A DNA stretch of 64,000 bases from Micromonospora sp. NBC_01699 (GTDB lineage Bacteria; Actinomycetota; Actinomycetes; Mycobacteriales; Micromonosporaceae). Below, one piece after another: positions 40,693 through 50,347 of this stretch. Under the pieces are notes generated by a model that made no database searches, was not told the origin of the DNA, and saw nothing but the letters and a program-made list of their open reading frames with translations. The stretch is from the NCBI RefSeq assembly GCF_036250065.1, contig NZ_CP109199.1, positions 3,410,001 to 3,474,000 on the forward strand, written 5' to 3'. Each line of letters opens with the position of its first letter. The stretch's first letter is position 1. The position numbers and the translations under genes were made by a program.

Positions 40693-41617
40693 TGTTCTCC
40701 TTCGTCGAGCCGGCGGCCGGCACCCGGATCCGCCGGACCAGCAGTACGGCGGCGCCGGGCAGGCTCGCGACGAGCACCAGCACCCCGTACACCATCGCGG
40801 TGGCGATGCCCTGGGACGCGGTGAGGCCGGCGGCGCCGAACGCCCACGCGGCCACCCCCTCCCGTGGCCCGAAGCCGGCGACGTTCGCCGGCACCCCCAT
40901 CGCCAGCAGCGCCAGCAGCGTCAGCGGGACCAGCTGCGACAGCGGTGCGGTCGCGCCCGCGGTCCGGGCCGCGACCAGGAACGTGGCCAGGTGACCGGCG
41001 ACGACGACGGTGGAGGCGACCAACACCCCCACCCACTTGCCCCGGGCGAGCAGGCCGTCGCGGATGTCGGCCTCGGTGGCGCGTAGCGCCCGCGCCCAGC
41101 GCGACGCACCGCCCCGAGGCAGCGCCCGCGCGACCAGTACGGCGGCGAGCCCGCCGGCCACCAGCAGCGCGGTCGCGGCGGGCAGGTACGGCCGCACCGG
41201 CGACGGAAGCACGAGCAGGATGGCCAGTGCGATTCCGGCCTGGACGACCTGTCCGGCGGTCCGCTCCCACACCACGGCGCGGATGCCACGGCCGACGTCA
41301 CCGGTGTCCCGCCCGTGGCGCACCGCCCGGTGCACGTCACCGAGCACCCCGCCGGGCAGGGTCGAGTTCAGGAACACCGCCCGGTAGCAGTGGGCCACGG
41401 CCGTACGCAGTGGCAACCGGACACCGAGCCCGTCCGCGATCAGGCTCCACCGCCAGGCGCAGCAGACGGTGGTCAGCGCGCCGATGCCGAGCGCCGCCGC
41501 GAGTGCCCACCCGTCGATCAGGCGAAGCCCATCGAGGAACGGGCCGGTGCCCAGCCACCACAGCAGTACGGCGAGGATGCCCACGCCACTCACCGTGCGT
41601 ACCAGGGCCCAGTTCAC
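40580..41617 (-). CDS. Lysylphosphatidylglycerol synthase TM-region-like membrane protein (UPF0104)
   Basis: The 345-residue protein has about eight membrane helices and the family block NSTLPGGVLGDVHRAVRHGRDTG, with MGVPANVAGFGPREGVAAWAFG later. Related membrane domains act as lipid flippases or glycosyl/lipid transporters. It lacks the soluble transferase domain. Its last 37 codons overlap the start of ribA by 113 bases in another frame, an unusually long overlap. It may move the lipid-linked product of this locus across the membrane. Confidence 0.8.
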   Translation of the reverse strand: MNWALVRTVSGVGILAVLLWWLGTGPFLDGLRLIDGWALAAALGIGALTTVCCAWRWSLIADGLGVRLPLRTAVAHCYRAVFLNSTLPGGVLGDVHRAVRHGRDTGDVGRGIRAVVWERTAGQVVQAGIALAILLVLPSPVRPYLPAATALLVAGGLAAVLVARALPRGGASRWARALRATEADIRDGLLARGKWVGVLVASTVVVAGHLATFLVAARTAGATAPLSQLVPLTLLALLAMGVPANVAGFGPREGVAAWAFGAAGLTASQGIATAMVYGVLVLVASLPGAAVLLVRRIRVPAAGSTKENNARSTARRDGSDAGHGTAPVPRRIHHDRAGVLVRRAG

Positions 41618-41674
41618 CCGCAGCCTCCCTCGAAGATTTTCTTCTCGGGTACACGTACCGCGGCGGTCAAAGGT

Positions 41675-42499
41675 TCATTCACAGTTGGCGAGAAGGTCGT
41701 TGTGCTCGACCACGACACCGAGTTCACCGGCCGCCGCCTGGGCGAGCCGGCGACCCGCGTACGCCGCCGCCGGGCCGGTCAGCTCCGGCCGCTGCTCGCA
41801 CGCCGCGCCGAGCCAGCCGTCGAACCACTCGGCGGTCAGGTCTGCCCGGTCCGCGCCGAGCCGCCAGTGGCTGGACCGCACCGTGACGTCGACCCCGTGT
41901 CGGCCGAACGCCTCGACGGTGGCGTCCACGGCGTCCGGTCCGAGCAGCTTCCGGCCGTCGGCGGTCCGCCGCTGGTGGGCGTTGAACGCATCACGTACCT
42001 CGGCGTCCAGCGGGTCGGGCGGGGTGAGCGCTACCCGGCCGATCACCGAGATCGTCAGCAGGGTCGGGCAGCCGGCGCCGGCGCAGGCCGCCACGATCCG
42101 CTCGATCTCCTCGGCGGTCAGCATGTCGAGCAGGGCCGACGCGGTGACCAGGGAGGCGTCGGCGAGGTCGGCGGCGGTCAGCCGGGTGATGTCCCGCTGC
42201 CGGGTCTCGACGGTGACCGGTGCGCCGTCGGCGGCCGTGTCGGTCATCTCGGTCCTGGCGTGTGCCAGCAGTTCGGGGTCCCGGTCGTACATGATCCAGT
42301 GCTGTGGTCCGGGTATCCGGGGCGCCAGCCAGCGGCCCATCGACCCGGTGCCGGTGCCGAGGTCGTGCACGACGGTGAGCGGGCTGCCGGCCAGGTGGCG
42401 GCGGACCGGTTCGACGAGTTCCGCCGCGCGGGCGGCCGCGTCGGCGGGCTCCCGGAGTCCGAGCCAGGCCGCGCTGACGCGACCGACCTCCTCGGTCAT
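41675..42499 (-). CDS. Class I SAM-dependent methyltransferase
   Basis: The 274-residue protein has SAM motif I VVHDLGTGTGSMGRWLA (about 42-58) followed by an acidic MYDRDPELL. The rest (SLVTASALLDMLTAEEIERI, then RSSHWRLGADRADLTAEWFDGW) is conserved in style with actinobacterial proteins from similar gene neighbourhoods but has no known substrate. It overlaps the glycosyltransferase gene by four bases. Confidence 0.78.
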   Translation of the reverse strand: MTEEVGRVSAAWLGLREPADAAARAAELVEPVRRHLAGSPLTVVHDLGTGTGSMGRWLAPRIPGPQHWIMYDRDPELLAHARTEMTDTAADGAPVTVETRQRDITRLTAADLADASLVTASALLDMLTAEEIERIVAACAGAGCPTLLTISVIGRVALTPPDPLDAEVRDAFNAHQRRTADGRKLLGPDAVDATVEAFGRHGVDVTVRSSHWRLGADRADLTAEWFDGWLGAACEQRPELTGPAAAYAGRRLAQAAAGELGVVVEHNDLLANCE

Positions 42500-43587
42500 G
42501 CCGGCCTCCCCACCGTCGTCGGTACGGCGGCCAGCACGTCCGCCACCAGCGCGGCGGTGACCGCCCAGCCGGTCAGGGTGTCGCGGCGGCCACCGGCGGA
42601 GCGCCGCAGCCGGTCGCGCAGGTCGGCGTCGCCGAGCCACCGGCGCAGTGCCCCGGCCAGGGCGGCCGGGTCGTCGGGCGGGACCAGGATGCCGGGCAGG
42701 CTGCCGTCCGGTGCCCGGCCCAGTGCCTCGGGCAGCCCGTTCGTCGCGGTCGCCAGGACCGGGATTCCGCGCGCCAGCGCCTCGGTGACCACCATGCCGT
42801 ACGTTTCGCCGCGCGACGCCAGCACCAGCAGGTCGGCGGCGGCGTACGCGGCGTCGAGCGCCTCGCCGGTACGTGGGCCGACGAGGCGCATCCGGTCGGC
42901 CAGTCCGGACCCGGTGACCTGCCGACCGACGCGGTCGACGAAGTCCGGGTCGCGGGTGAGCGGGCCGACGCAGACGCAGTTCCATCGCAGGTCGGCTACT
43001 GCCGCCAGGGCGGATGTCAGCACGTCGTGTCCCTTGTGCGGGGTGACGGCGGCGACGCAGAGCAGTTCCGAGCCGCCGGCCGATCCGGCTGCCACGGGCG
43101 CGTCGTCCACGCCGGGGGCGGCGACGTGGATCCGGTCGGTGGGCAGCCCGTACAGGTCGATCAGCCGACGCCGGGTCCACTCGCTGGTGGTGACGACGGC
43201 GGTCGCGGCGGCCAGGGCCGCGCCCTCGCCGGACCGCGCCGCCACCGAGTCCTCACCCAGCGGCAGGTGGACCAGGACGACCAGGCGCAGCCGTCCGGCC
43301 TGCGGCACCAGCACGTCCGGTACGGCCGACGCGACCAGACCGTCGAGCAGGACCACCGCGTCGTCGGGCAGCGCGCCGAGTACGCGGGCGAGGTCGGCCC
43401 GCTCGACGTCACCGGGCCGGGGCCAGGCTCCCCGTACGGCGTGCTCGTGCACCGACCACCCGGTCGCGGCGAGGCCGGCGCAGATCCGGCGGTCGTAGCC
43501 GTTGCCGCCACTGGGGTCGGTGGGGTCGTCGATGTCGTTGGGCAGCACCACGTGCACCGACCGGAGGCCGTTGTCGGCTGCGGTCAC
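42496..43587 (-). CDS. GT4 family glycosyltransferase
   Basis: The 363-residue GT-B enzyme has the nucleotide-sugar E-x7-E motif in [25 protein letters not shown], and [14 protein letters not shown] near the N terminus. The fold predicts a retaining enzyme using a nucleotide sugar such as GDP-mannose or UDP-glucose. It is coupled on both sides (four-base overlaps) to the methyltransferase and the PTPS-like gene. Confidence 0.85.
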   Translation of the reverse strand: MTAADNGLRSVHVVLPNDIDDPTDPSGGNGYDRRICAGLAATGWSVHEHAVRGAWPRPGDVERADLARVLGALPDDAVVLLDGLVASAVPDVLVPQAGRLRLVVLVHLPLGEDSVAARSGEGAALAAATAVVTTSEWTRRRLIDLYGLPTDRIHVAAPGVDDAPVAAGSAGGSELLCVAAVTPHKGHDVLTSALAAVADLRWNCVCVGPLTRDPDFVDRVGRQVTGSGLADRMRLVGPRTGEALDAAYAAADLLVLASRGETYGMVVTEALARGIPVLATATNGLPEALGRAPDGSLPGILVPPDDPAALAGALRRWLGDADLRDRLRRSAGGRRDTLTGWAVTAALVADVLAAVPTTVGRPA

Positions 43588-43982
43588 AGGGACCGCTCGT
43601 AGCTCGCCCAGGCGATGTGCGACTCGTGCAGGGTGACCGAGATGCCGTCCAGGCCGCGGGCGCCCTCGCCGAGGGCACCGTCGTGCACCCGGTCGGCGAG
43701 CCGGTCGGCGATGATCTGGGCGAGGGCCTCGGTGGAGGTGTTGATCCCGGCGAAGTCGGCCTCGTCGTCCAGGTTGCGGTAGTTCAGCCGGGCGAGTACG
43801 GCGTTCAGCTCCTGGCTGGCGAGCCCGATGTCGACAACTATGTTGTCGGCGTCGAGGGCGGCCCGGCGGAACGTCGCGTCGACGACGAACGTCGCCCCGT
43901 GCAGCCGTCGGGCGGGTCCGAAGACCTCGCCCCGGAAACTGTGGGCGATCATGATGTGGTCGCGGACGGTTACGCTGAACAA
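43584..43982 (-). CDS. 6-pyruvoyl-tetrahydropterin/6-carboxytetrahydropterin synthase homologue with altered zinc site
   Basis: The 132-residue protein has the PTPS fold ([30 protein letters not shown]). In the family two zinc ligands come from an H-G-H motif; here it reads HGA (His28, Ala30), while His14 is kept. The zinc site may use another residue or the function may have shifted. PTPS enzymes act on dihydroneopterin triphosphate, also made from GTP, which fits the GTP-derived theme of the locus. Confidence 0.8.
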   Translation of the reverse strand: MFSVTVRDHIMIAHSFRGEVFGPARRLHGATFVVDATFRRAALDADNIVVDIGLASQELNAVLARLNYRNLDDEADFAGINTSTEALAQIIADRLADRVHDGALGEGARGLDGISVTLHESHIAWASYERSL

Positions 43983-43986
43983 GGGG

Positions 43987-44964
43987 TCACTCTCCGTAGG
44001 TGATGAGGTGGCACAGCGCGGGCAGGGTGCCCGCGGTCAGTCGGGGCAGCACGTCGGGCAGCTCGTCGAACCGGGAGGTGCCGGTGAGCAGCGCGTCGAA
44101 CGCGGGATCGCGGAGCAGGTCCAGGGCCAGCGCCAGGCGGTCGGCGTAGGTCCGGCTCGCCCGTCGGGCCGGTGACACCAGGCCCACCTGGCTGCTGCGG
44201 ATGGTCAGCCGGCCGGAGTGGAACGCCCCGCCCAACGACAGGTTCACCACCCGGTCGCCGTACCAGCTCAGGTCGAGGACCGTACCCTCGGCAACGAGCA
44301 GGTCCAGCGACTGTTGGAGCCCGGCCGACGACGCGCTCGCGTGCACCACCAGGTCGCGCCCGGCGGTGGCGTCGGCCGGCAGCGCGAACTCGACGCCCAG
44401 CGCCGAGGCGACCCCGGCCCGGCTCGGATCGGCGTCGACCAACTCGACCCGGACGCCGGGAAACCGGGCGAGCAGGGCGGCGACGCAGCAACCGACCATT
44501 CCGGCACCGACCACCGTGATCCGGTCACCGACCAGCGGCGCGGCGTCCCACAGCGCGTTCACGGCGGTTTCCACGGTTCCGGCCAGCACCGCCCGTGCCG
44601 GCGGAACCCCATCGGGTACGGCGACCACGGCGGAGGCCGGGACGACGTACGCGCTCTGGTGCGGGTAGAGGCAGAACACGGTACGCCCGAGCAGTCGCGC
44701 CGGACCCTCCTGCACGACGCCCACGTTCAGGTAGCCGTACTTCACCGGGCCGGGGAAGTCGCCCTCCTGGAACGGTGCCCGCATCGCCGCGTACTGGCTG
44801 GTCGGCACGCCACCGGCGAACACCAGGGTCTCGGTGCCGCGACTGATGCCGGAGAACCGGGTGCGGACGAGAACGTCCTGCGCGCCGGGGTCGGGCAGGG
44901 TCACCGGTCGGATCTCGCCCGCACCGGGTGAGCGCAGCCAGAAGGCGTGTGCGTCCCGCGTCAC
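43987..44964 (-). CDS. MDR-superfamily dehydrogenase without zinc ligands (BchC-like)
   Basis: The 325-residue protein has the MDR fold with [15 protein letters not shown] near the N terminus in place of the zinc-binding Cys block, and cofactor motif [20 protein letters not shown] is characteristic of BchC-like dehydrogenases. It is the first gene of the minus-strand operon, four bases before the PTPS gene. It probably oxidises or reduces a side chain of the heterocyclic product. Confidence 0.78.
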   Translation of the reverse strand: MTRDAHAFWLRSPGAGEIRPVTLPDPGAQDVLVRTRFSGISRGTETLVFAGGVPTSQYAAMRAPFQEGDFPGPVKYGYLNVGVVQEGPARLLGRTVFCLYPHQSAYVVPASAVVAVPDGVPPARAVLAGTVETAVNALWDAAPLVGDRITVVGAGMVGCCVAALLARFPGVRVELVDADPSRAGVASALGVEFALPADATAGRDLVVHASASSAGLQQSLDLLVAEGTVLDLSWYGDRVVNLSLGGAFHSGRLTIRSSQVGLVSPARRASRTYADRLALALDLLRDPAFDALLTGTSRFDELPDVLPRLTAGTLPALCHLITYGE

Positions 44965-45058
44965 CGGACCCTCCTTCCCGAAATCTCCGTCGAACCGAAC
45001 GGCCGCATTTTACGTGTTTCCCTATCAAGGGCGTACACACGATAGACACGGAGGCAGG

Positions 45059-45916
45059 GTGCGCACGGTTCAAAGCGGTCCGAAAATTGGGTTGATCGTC
45101 CAGGTTGTCCTGCTCGCCGGCCTTGCCGGAACAGTCGGTCTCGGCATCGCCGGCTGGCTGGCCGGAGGCGTCTACGGCGCCGTCATGTGTGTCCTGCTCG
45201 GTCGCGGTCTGCGCGACTCGGGCGCGGACCGGTTGAGCCCGGCCGACCGGGTGACCCTGGGCCGGGCGACGCTCGTCGGCGGCGTGACGGCGTTGACGGC
45301 GGACTCGTTCAGCCGACCCACCCCGGTCACGTTGCTGGTCACCCTCACCGCCGTGGCGCTCGCACTGGACGCGGTCGACGGGTACGTGGCCCGGCGTACC
45401 GGCACCGTCACCGCGCTCGGCGCCCGGTTCGACATGGAGGTCGACGCGTTCCTCCTGCTGGTGCTGAGCGTCTACGCGGTGGCACCGGTCGGCGGCTGGG
45501 CGCTCGCGATCGGCGGCATGCGGTACGTCTTCGTCGCGGCGATCTGGGTGCTGCCTTGGATGCGGGGAACGCTGCCCCCGCGCTACTGGCGCAAGGTCGT
45601 CGCCGCCACCCAGGGCATCGTCCTGCTGCTCGCGGCGGCGGACCTGCTGCCCCGGCCGCTGACGGTGGGCGCGGTCGCGGTGGCGCTGGCCCTGCTCGTC
45701 GAGTCGTTCGGCCGGGACGTGCTCTGGCTGTGGCGGCACCACCCCGTCGCCCCCGACCGGCGACCCCGACCCGAACCGTCGGTACGGGTCGCACCGTCCA
45801 TCCGGACGGGCAGCGGACTGCCGGCACACGTCGTCGCCGTACGCGGGACCGGCCCGGTCGGAGTCCTGCGCGCGACCGCCGGTCGGAGCCACCGCCTGCA
45901 CGACCCGGTGCCGTGA
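45059..45916 (+). CDS. CDP-alcohol phosphatidyltransferase
   Basis: The 285-residue membrane enzyme contains the full catalytic signature D-x2-D-G-x2-A-R-x8-G-x3-D-x3-D (Asp104, Asp107, Gly108, Ala111, Arg112, Gly121, Asp125, Asp129). It displaces CMP from a CDP-activated molecule with an alcohol to form a phosphodiester. GTG 45059 with GGAGG is chosen. It is divergent from the dehydrogenase operon. In context it could attach a phosphorylated head group to the product or to a lipid. Confidence 0.88.
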   Translation: MRTVQSGPKIGLIVQVVLLAGLAGTVGLGIAGWLAGGVYGAVMCVLLGRGLRDSGADRLSPADRVTLGRATLVGGVTALTADSFSRPTPVTLLVTLTAVALALDAVDGYVARRTGTVTALGARFDMEVDAFLLLVLSVYAVAPVGGWALAIGGMRYVFVAAIWVLPWMRGTLPPRYWRKVVAATQGIVLLLAAADLLPRPLTVGAVAVALALLVESFGRDVLWLWRHHPVAPDRRPRPEPSVRVAPSIRTGSGLPAHVVAVRGTGPVGVLRATAGRSHRLHDPVP

Positions 45917-46055
45917 CCCGGCGGTTGCCGTCGTTCGATCGCCGCGCGGCGACGCCCGCGCCCCGGGCCACCCGGTGGCCCCTGCCGACCCGGTACGACA
46001 CTGCCCGCATGCTGTGCATACACAGATCGGGCCGGAGCAACGAGGAGAAGCGGAC

Positions 46056-46724
46056 GTGAGTCAGTTCGAGGCGGTCCTGTTCGACGCGGGCGACACCCTG
46101 ATCCGGCTCTCCGGCAGCGGCGAGAAGCTGTTGCACCGGGCGGCGGCCAGGCTCGGCGTCGACCCGCTCGACCCGGACGAGGTCGCGTGCGTGTGGCGGC
46201 GGGTGCTCGACACCAGCAGTACGGCCGAGGAGCTGGCCAAGGGCCGGGACCTGTCGAACGCCCGGCACCGGGAGGTGTGGACCGCGCTCTACACCTCGGC
46301 CGGGTGTGAGCGGCTGGCCCCCGGCCTGAGCGGGGAACTGTACGCACTCACCGTCAGCGCGCAATCGTGGGAGGCGTTCCCGGACACCCTGCCCACCCTG
46401 AAGGCCCTGCGCGAGCGGGGGCTGCCGGTCGGCATCGTCAGCGACACCGGCTTCGACCTGCGCCCCGCGATGGAGTTGCTCGGCCTTTCGCCGTACCTGG
46501 ACACCGTCGTGATGTCGTACGAGCAGGGGGTCTGCAAGCCCGCCGTCGAGGTGTTCCGCACCGCGTGCGACCGGATGCGGGTCCGTCCGGAACGGACCCT
46601 GATGGTCGGCGACAACCCGCTCACCGACTCCGGCGCCGTGGCCGCCGGACTGCACGTGTTCCTGTTGCCACCACCGGTGCAGACCGGTCCCCGGGGACTC
46701 GGCCACGTCCTGTCCCTGATCTGA
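46056..46724 (+). CDS. HAD-superfamily hydrolase
   Basis: The 222-residue protein has HAD motif I LFDAGDTLIRL (nucleophile Asp; the general acid is also Asp), motif II VSDTG, motif III Lys in GVCKPAVEVF and motif IV VGDNPLTDSGA. It is a phosphatase-like enzyme with a C1 cap. It precedes the sulfatase-like gene by 18 bases. It may dephosphorylate a pathway intermediate; RibD products also need a phosphatase before lumazine synthesis. Confidence 0.85.
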   Translation: MSQFEAVLFDAGDTLIRLSGSGEKLLHRAAARLGVDPLDPDEVACVWRRVLDTSSTAEELAKGRDLSNARHREVWTALYTSAGCERLAPGLSGELYALTVSAQSWEAFPDTLPTLKALRERGLPVGIVSDTGFDLRPAMELLGLSPYLDTVVMSYEQGVCKPAVEVFRTACDRMRVRPERTLMVGDNPLTDSGAVAAGLHVFLLPPPVQTGPRGLGHVLSLI

Positions 46725-46742
46725 ACGAAGGACGATCCGACC

Positions 46743-48482
46743 ATGATCGACGATTCGACCACCAGCCGGGACACGACGCCCGACGGCAGCGCGGAGAACC
46801 CGCCGGGTGACCCCGCCGGCAACACCGCGTCCGCCGCCGGTGTCACGGCGCAGGACCCGATCGCCGTACGCGGAAAGCGTCGCGCCCTGGCCTGGGCGAC
46901 CACGGCCGCGGCGGTCCTGCTGGTGCTGTTCGCCCTCGTCGCCCCGGACCAGGTCGGTCGTCTCACGCCGGTGGCCTTCGTCCGCGTCCCGCTCGAAGGA
47001 CTCGTCGGTGTCGCCGTCCTGCTCGTCCTGCCCGGCCGGGCCAGGCGGGTGGTGGCCGCGGTGGTCGGGGCGGCCCTCGGTCTGCTGACCATCGTGAAGG
47101 TCCTCGACATGGGCTTCTACCAGGTCCTCGACCGGCCGTTCGACCTGGTCCTCGACTGGGTCCTGCTCGACGACGCGCTGTCGTTCCTCACCGACTCGAT
47201 CGGCCGGGTCGGCGCGATCGGCGCCGCGATCGGGCTCGTCCTGCTCGTCGTCGCCGTGCTGGTCCTGATGACCCTGGCGGTCGTACGCCTGAGCCACCCC
47301 CTGGTACGGCACCGGACCACCGCGACCCGCACCGTCGCGGCACTCACCGCGGTGTGGGTCACCTGCGCCGTACTCGGCGCGCAGATCGTGCCGGGCCTGC
47401 CGGTCGCCGCCACCGGCGCGGCCGACCTCGCCTACGACCGCACCGTGCAGGTACGGGCGGGACTGCGCGACCGCAGCACGTTCGCCGCCGAGGTTTCCGT
47501 CGACGCCTTCCGCGACACCCCCGGCGACCAGCTCCTGACCGGCCTGCGTGGTAAGGACGTGGTGCTCGCGTTCGTCGAGAGCTACGGGCGCGACGCGGTC
47601 GAGGACCCGGAGCTGGCGTCGCAGGTCGGCGCGGTGCTCGACGCCGGCAACCGGCGACTGAACGGGGCAGGGTTCGTCTCCCGCAGCGCCTTCCTCACCT
47701 CGCCGACGGCGGGCGGCGGTAGCTGGCTGGCGCACGCCACGCTGCTGTCCGGCCTCTGGATCGACAACCAGCAGCGCCACGACAACCTGCTCGCCAGCGA
47801 CCGGCTGACCCTGGGCGGTGCCTTCCGCCGCGCGGACTGGCGAACGGTCGCCGTCATGCCGGCCCTGACCCAACCGTGGCCGGAGGGTGCGTTCTTCGCC
47901 AACGACCGGGTCTACGGCGTCGACGACCTCGGCTACCGAGGTCCGAAGTTCAGCTACGCCCCGGTCCCCGACCAGTTCACCCTGTCCGCCTTCGAACGCT
48001 TCGAGCGGGCCAACCCCGACCACGCCCCGGTCTTCGCGGAGATCCCGCTCGTGTCGAGCCACGGTCCGTGGGCGCCCATTCCCCGGATGGTCGGCTGGGA
48101 CGAGCTCGGCGACGGCTCGGTCTTCGACCCGATCGCCAAGGCCGGCGTGTCGCCCGACGACGTGTGGCCCGACCCCACCCGGGTACGCACCGAGTACCGG
48201 CGTTCCATCGAATACTCGCTGAACAGCCTCATCTCCTATGTGGAGACGTACGGCGACGAGAACCTCGTACTCGTGTTCCTCGGCGACCACCAGCCGGCGC
48301 CGATCGTCACCGGCGAGAACGCCAGCCGGGACGTGCCGATCACGATCGTCGCCCACGATCCGGCCGTGCTCGACCGGATCTCCGGCTGGGGCTGGCAGGA
48401 TGGTCTCCAGCCGGGTCGGGGGGCACCGGTCTGGCGGATGGACTCCTTCCGGGACCGGTTCCTCACCGCGTTCGGACGCTAG
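46743..48482 (+). CDS. LTA-synthase/sulfatase-like membrane protein
   Basis: The 579-residue protein has a disordered N terminus, about four or five membrane helices (residues 45-185) and an extracytoplasmic alkaline-phosphatase-superfamily domain. Visible elements are FVESYGRDAV, the nucleophile region TSPTAGGGSWLAH, VSSHGPW and FLGDHQPAPIV. The layout is that of lipoteichoic acid synthases and phosphoethanolamine transferases, which transfer phospho-alcohol groups at the outer face. It may decorate a surface glycolipid or act on the locus product after export. Confidence 0.8.
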   Translation: MIDDSTTSRDTTPDGSAENPPGDPAGNTASAAGVTAQDPIAVRGKRRALAWATTAAAVLLVLFALVAPDQVGRLTPVAFVRVPLEGLVGVAVLLVLPGRARRVVAAVVGAALGLLTIVKVLDMGFYQVLDRPFDLVLDWVLLDDALSFLTDSIGRVGAIGAAIGLVLLVVAVLVLMTLAVVRLSHPLVRHRTTATRTVAALTAVWVTCAVLGAQIVPGLPVAATGAADLAYDRTVQVRAGLRDRSTFAAEVSVDAFRDTPGDQLLTGLRGKDVVLAFVESYGRDAVEDPELASQVGAVLDAGNRRLNGAGFVSRSAFLTSPTAGGGSWLAHATLLSGLWIDNQQRHDNLLASDRLTLGGAFRRADWRTVAVMPALTQPWPEGAFFANDRVYGVDDLGYRGPKFSYAPVPDQFTLSAFERFERANPDHAPVFAEIPLVSSHGPWAPIPRMVGWDELGDGSVFDPIAKAGVSPDDVWPDPTRVRTEYRRSIEYSLNSLISYVETYGDENLVLVFLGDHQPAPIVTGENASRDVPITIVAHDPAVLDRISGWGWQDGLQPGRGAPVWRMDSFRDRFLTAFGR

Positions 48483-48484
48483 GC

Positions 48485-49252
48485 ATGCCCGAGGTGAGGC
48501 TGCACGACGGGACCGCCATCGAGGTGGCGGTCCACGGCTCGGGTCCGGCCGTACTGCTGCCGGTGGCGGCACCGGACGGGCCGACCGATCCCGTCGCCGA
48601 CAACCCGTTGGTCGGCGGTCTGCGCGACTCGTTCCGGGTGGTGGCCTTCGACTACGCGGGGCACCTGCGGCGCCATCCGAGGCCGGACACCCTGACGCCC
48701 GGCAACATCGCCGGCGACCTGCTCGCCATCGCCGACGCCGCCGGGGTCGACCGGTTCGCCTACTACGGTTACTCGTGGCTGGCACTGAGCGGCCTGCAAC
48801 TCGCGATCCGTACGCACCGCCTCCGCGCGCTCGTCCTGGGCGGCTTCACCCCGGTCGACGGCCCGTACGAGCGGGCGCTGCGGGACGCCGTGACGGTACA
48901 CGCGACAGTGGTCGCCGGCCGGCGCGACGGCTGGCCGTCCGAACCGCAGGCCCGGCAGTTCGTCACGCTGTACGAGTCGTTGCGGGGCTTCGACGACCGG
49001 GCGATCCAGTCCCAGCTCACCTGCCCCCGGCTCTGCTTCGTCGGCGGGGCGGACGGGATCGCGTCCGACCCGACCCAGGACGGGATCCCGGTGGACGTCG
49101 GTGCCGTGGTGCGCGAACGGCGGGCGGAGTTGGCGACCCTCGGCTGGGACGTCCGGATCCTGGACGCGCTCGACCACATCGGGGCCGGTCGGCCCGGCCC
49201 CGTCCTGGGCGTGCTGCGCCCGTGGCTCGTCGCCGCCCTCGACGGTCGCTGA
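48485..49252 (+). CDS. Alpha/beta hydrolase
   Basis: The 255-residue cytoplasmic protein has the alpha/beta hydrolase fold with VVAFDYAGHLRR and nucleophile elbow YYGYSWLA, where the usual final Gly of GxSxG is Leu. The His is probably in LDALDHIG. It begins two bases after the sulfatase-like gene and ends the operon. Substrate is unknown. Confidence 0.78.
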   Translation: MPEVRLHDGTAIEVAVHGSGPAVLLPVAAPDGPTDPVADNPLVGGLRDSFRVVAFDYAGHLRRHPRPDTLTPGNIAGDLLAIADAAGVDRFAYYGYSWLALSGLQLAIRTHRLRALVLGGFTPVDGPYERALRDAVTVHATVVAGRRDGWPSEPQARQFVTLYESLRGFDDRAIQSQLTCPRLCFVGGADGIASDPTQDGIPVDVGAVVRERRAELATLGWDVRILDALDHIGAGRPGPVLGVLRPWLVAALDGR

Positions 49253-49263
49253 CCCGCGGCGGC

Positions 49264-50277
49264 TCAGCGGCGCGGAGGTGCGGTGCTGTCCCGGATCACC
49301 AGCTCGGTGGCGAGTTCGACCCGTGGCGACTCGATCTTCTCGCGCTGGGCCAGCCGGAGCACGGTACGGGCGGCGAGCAGGCCCATCTCGGCCAGCGGCT
49401 GACGGACGGTGGTCAGCGGGGGCGAGCACCACCGTACCTCGGGCAGGTCGTCGAAGCCGACGACGCTGACGTCGTCGGCGACCCGCAGGCCACGGCGGCG
49501 GATGGCCTCGTACACACCGAGCGCCATCTGGTCGCTGGAGGCGAAGATGGCGGTCGGTGGGTCGGGCAGTTCCAGCAGCAGGCTGCCGCCGGTGAAGCCG
49601 GCCTCGTGGTAGAAGTTGCCGGGCCGGATGAGCTTGCCGTCGACGGGCAGGCCGGCGGCCTCCATCGCGGTGCGGTAACCGTCGAGCCGGGTGCGGCTGC
49701 ACAGCAGCTGCGGCGGCCCGGCGATGAAGCCGATCCGCCGGTGGCCGAGACCGATCAGGTACTCGGTCGCGCGCAGGCTGCCGGTCCAGTTGGCGGCGCC
49801 GATGGTGGGCGCACCCTGGGTGGGTACGCCGCCGGGGTCCACGATCACGACGGGGATGTTGAGGCGGCGCAGTTCGGCCTGCAACGGCGGTTCCAGTGCG
49901 GAGGTCACGAAGATGACGCCCTCGGTGGTGCGGGCGCGCATGTTGTCGAGCCACTGCTTGGCCGACGATGTCTTGCGGTGGATCGCCGAGACGACGGTGC
50001 CGACGTCGGCGGCGTGCGCGACGTCCTCCACCCCCCGGATGATCTCCACCGCCCAGGGGCTGTCGAGATCGTTGAAGACCAGGTCGATCAGGCCGGCGGT
50101 GCTCCGTACGGCCGTGGGTCGGCGCTGGTAGCCGTGGCGGTTGAGGACCTGCTCGACCCGTTCGCGGGTCTCCGCCGAGACGTCGGAGCGACCGTTGATG
50201 ACCCGCGAAACCGTCGGTACGGAGACGCCCACCTCGCGGGCGATGGCCGCGATGGTGACCTTGCGGTTGTCGCCCAC
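49264..50277 (-). CDS. LacI family regulator of the xylan locus
   Basis: The 337-residue protein begins at GTG 50277 with AAGGAG eight bases upstream. The N-terminal helix-turn-helix (VTIAAIAREVGVSVPTVSRV, then INGRSDVSAETRERV) and hinge are followed by a periplasmic-binding-like ligand domain. It is next to the sugar ABC transporter and xylanolytic genes. Repeats of a palindromic operator occur upstream of them, so it most likely represses the locus until a xylo-oligosaccharide binds. Confidence 0.9.
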   Translation of the reverse strand: MGDNRKVTIAAIAREVGVSVPTVSRVINGRSDVSAETRERVEQVLNRHGYQRRPTAVRSTAGLIDLVFNDLDSPWAVEIIRGVEDVAHAADVGTVVSAIHRKTSSAKQWLDNMRARTTEGVIFVTSALEPPLQAELRRLNIPVVIVDPGGVPTQGAPTIGAANWTGSLRATEYLIGLGHRRIGFIAGPPQLLCSRTRLDGYRTAMEAAGLPVDGKLIRPGNFYHEAGFTGGSLLLELPDPPTAIFASSDQMALGVYEAIRRRGLRVADDVSVVGFDDLPEVRWCSPPLTTVRQPLAEMGLLAARTVLRLAQREKIESPRVELATELVIRDSTAPPRR

Positions 50278-50347
50278 GCAGGTTGCTCCTTCTCAGTCGT
50301 CACGTGTTCGCTGTCGCGTCGGCCTCTTCGGCCCGGCCGGGACCGGT

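Noticed and set aside
45408-48785. 1125-codon minus-strand frame
   Set aside because: It is antisense to the CDP-alcohol transferase, HAD and sulfatase-like genes, each with full motifs; its translation is low-complexity.
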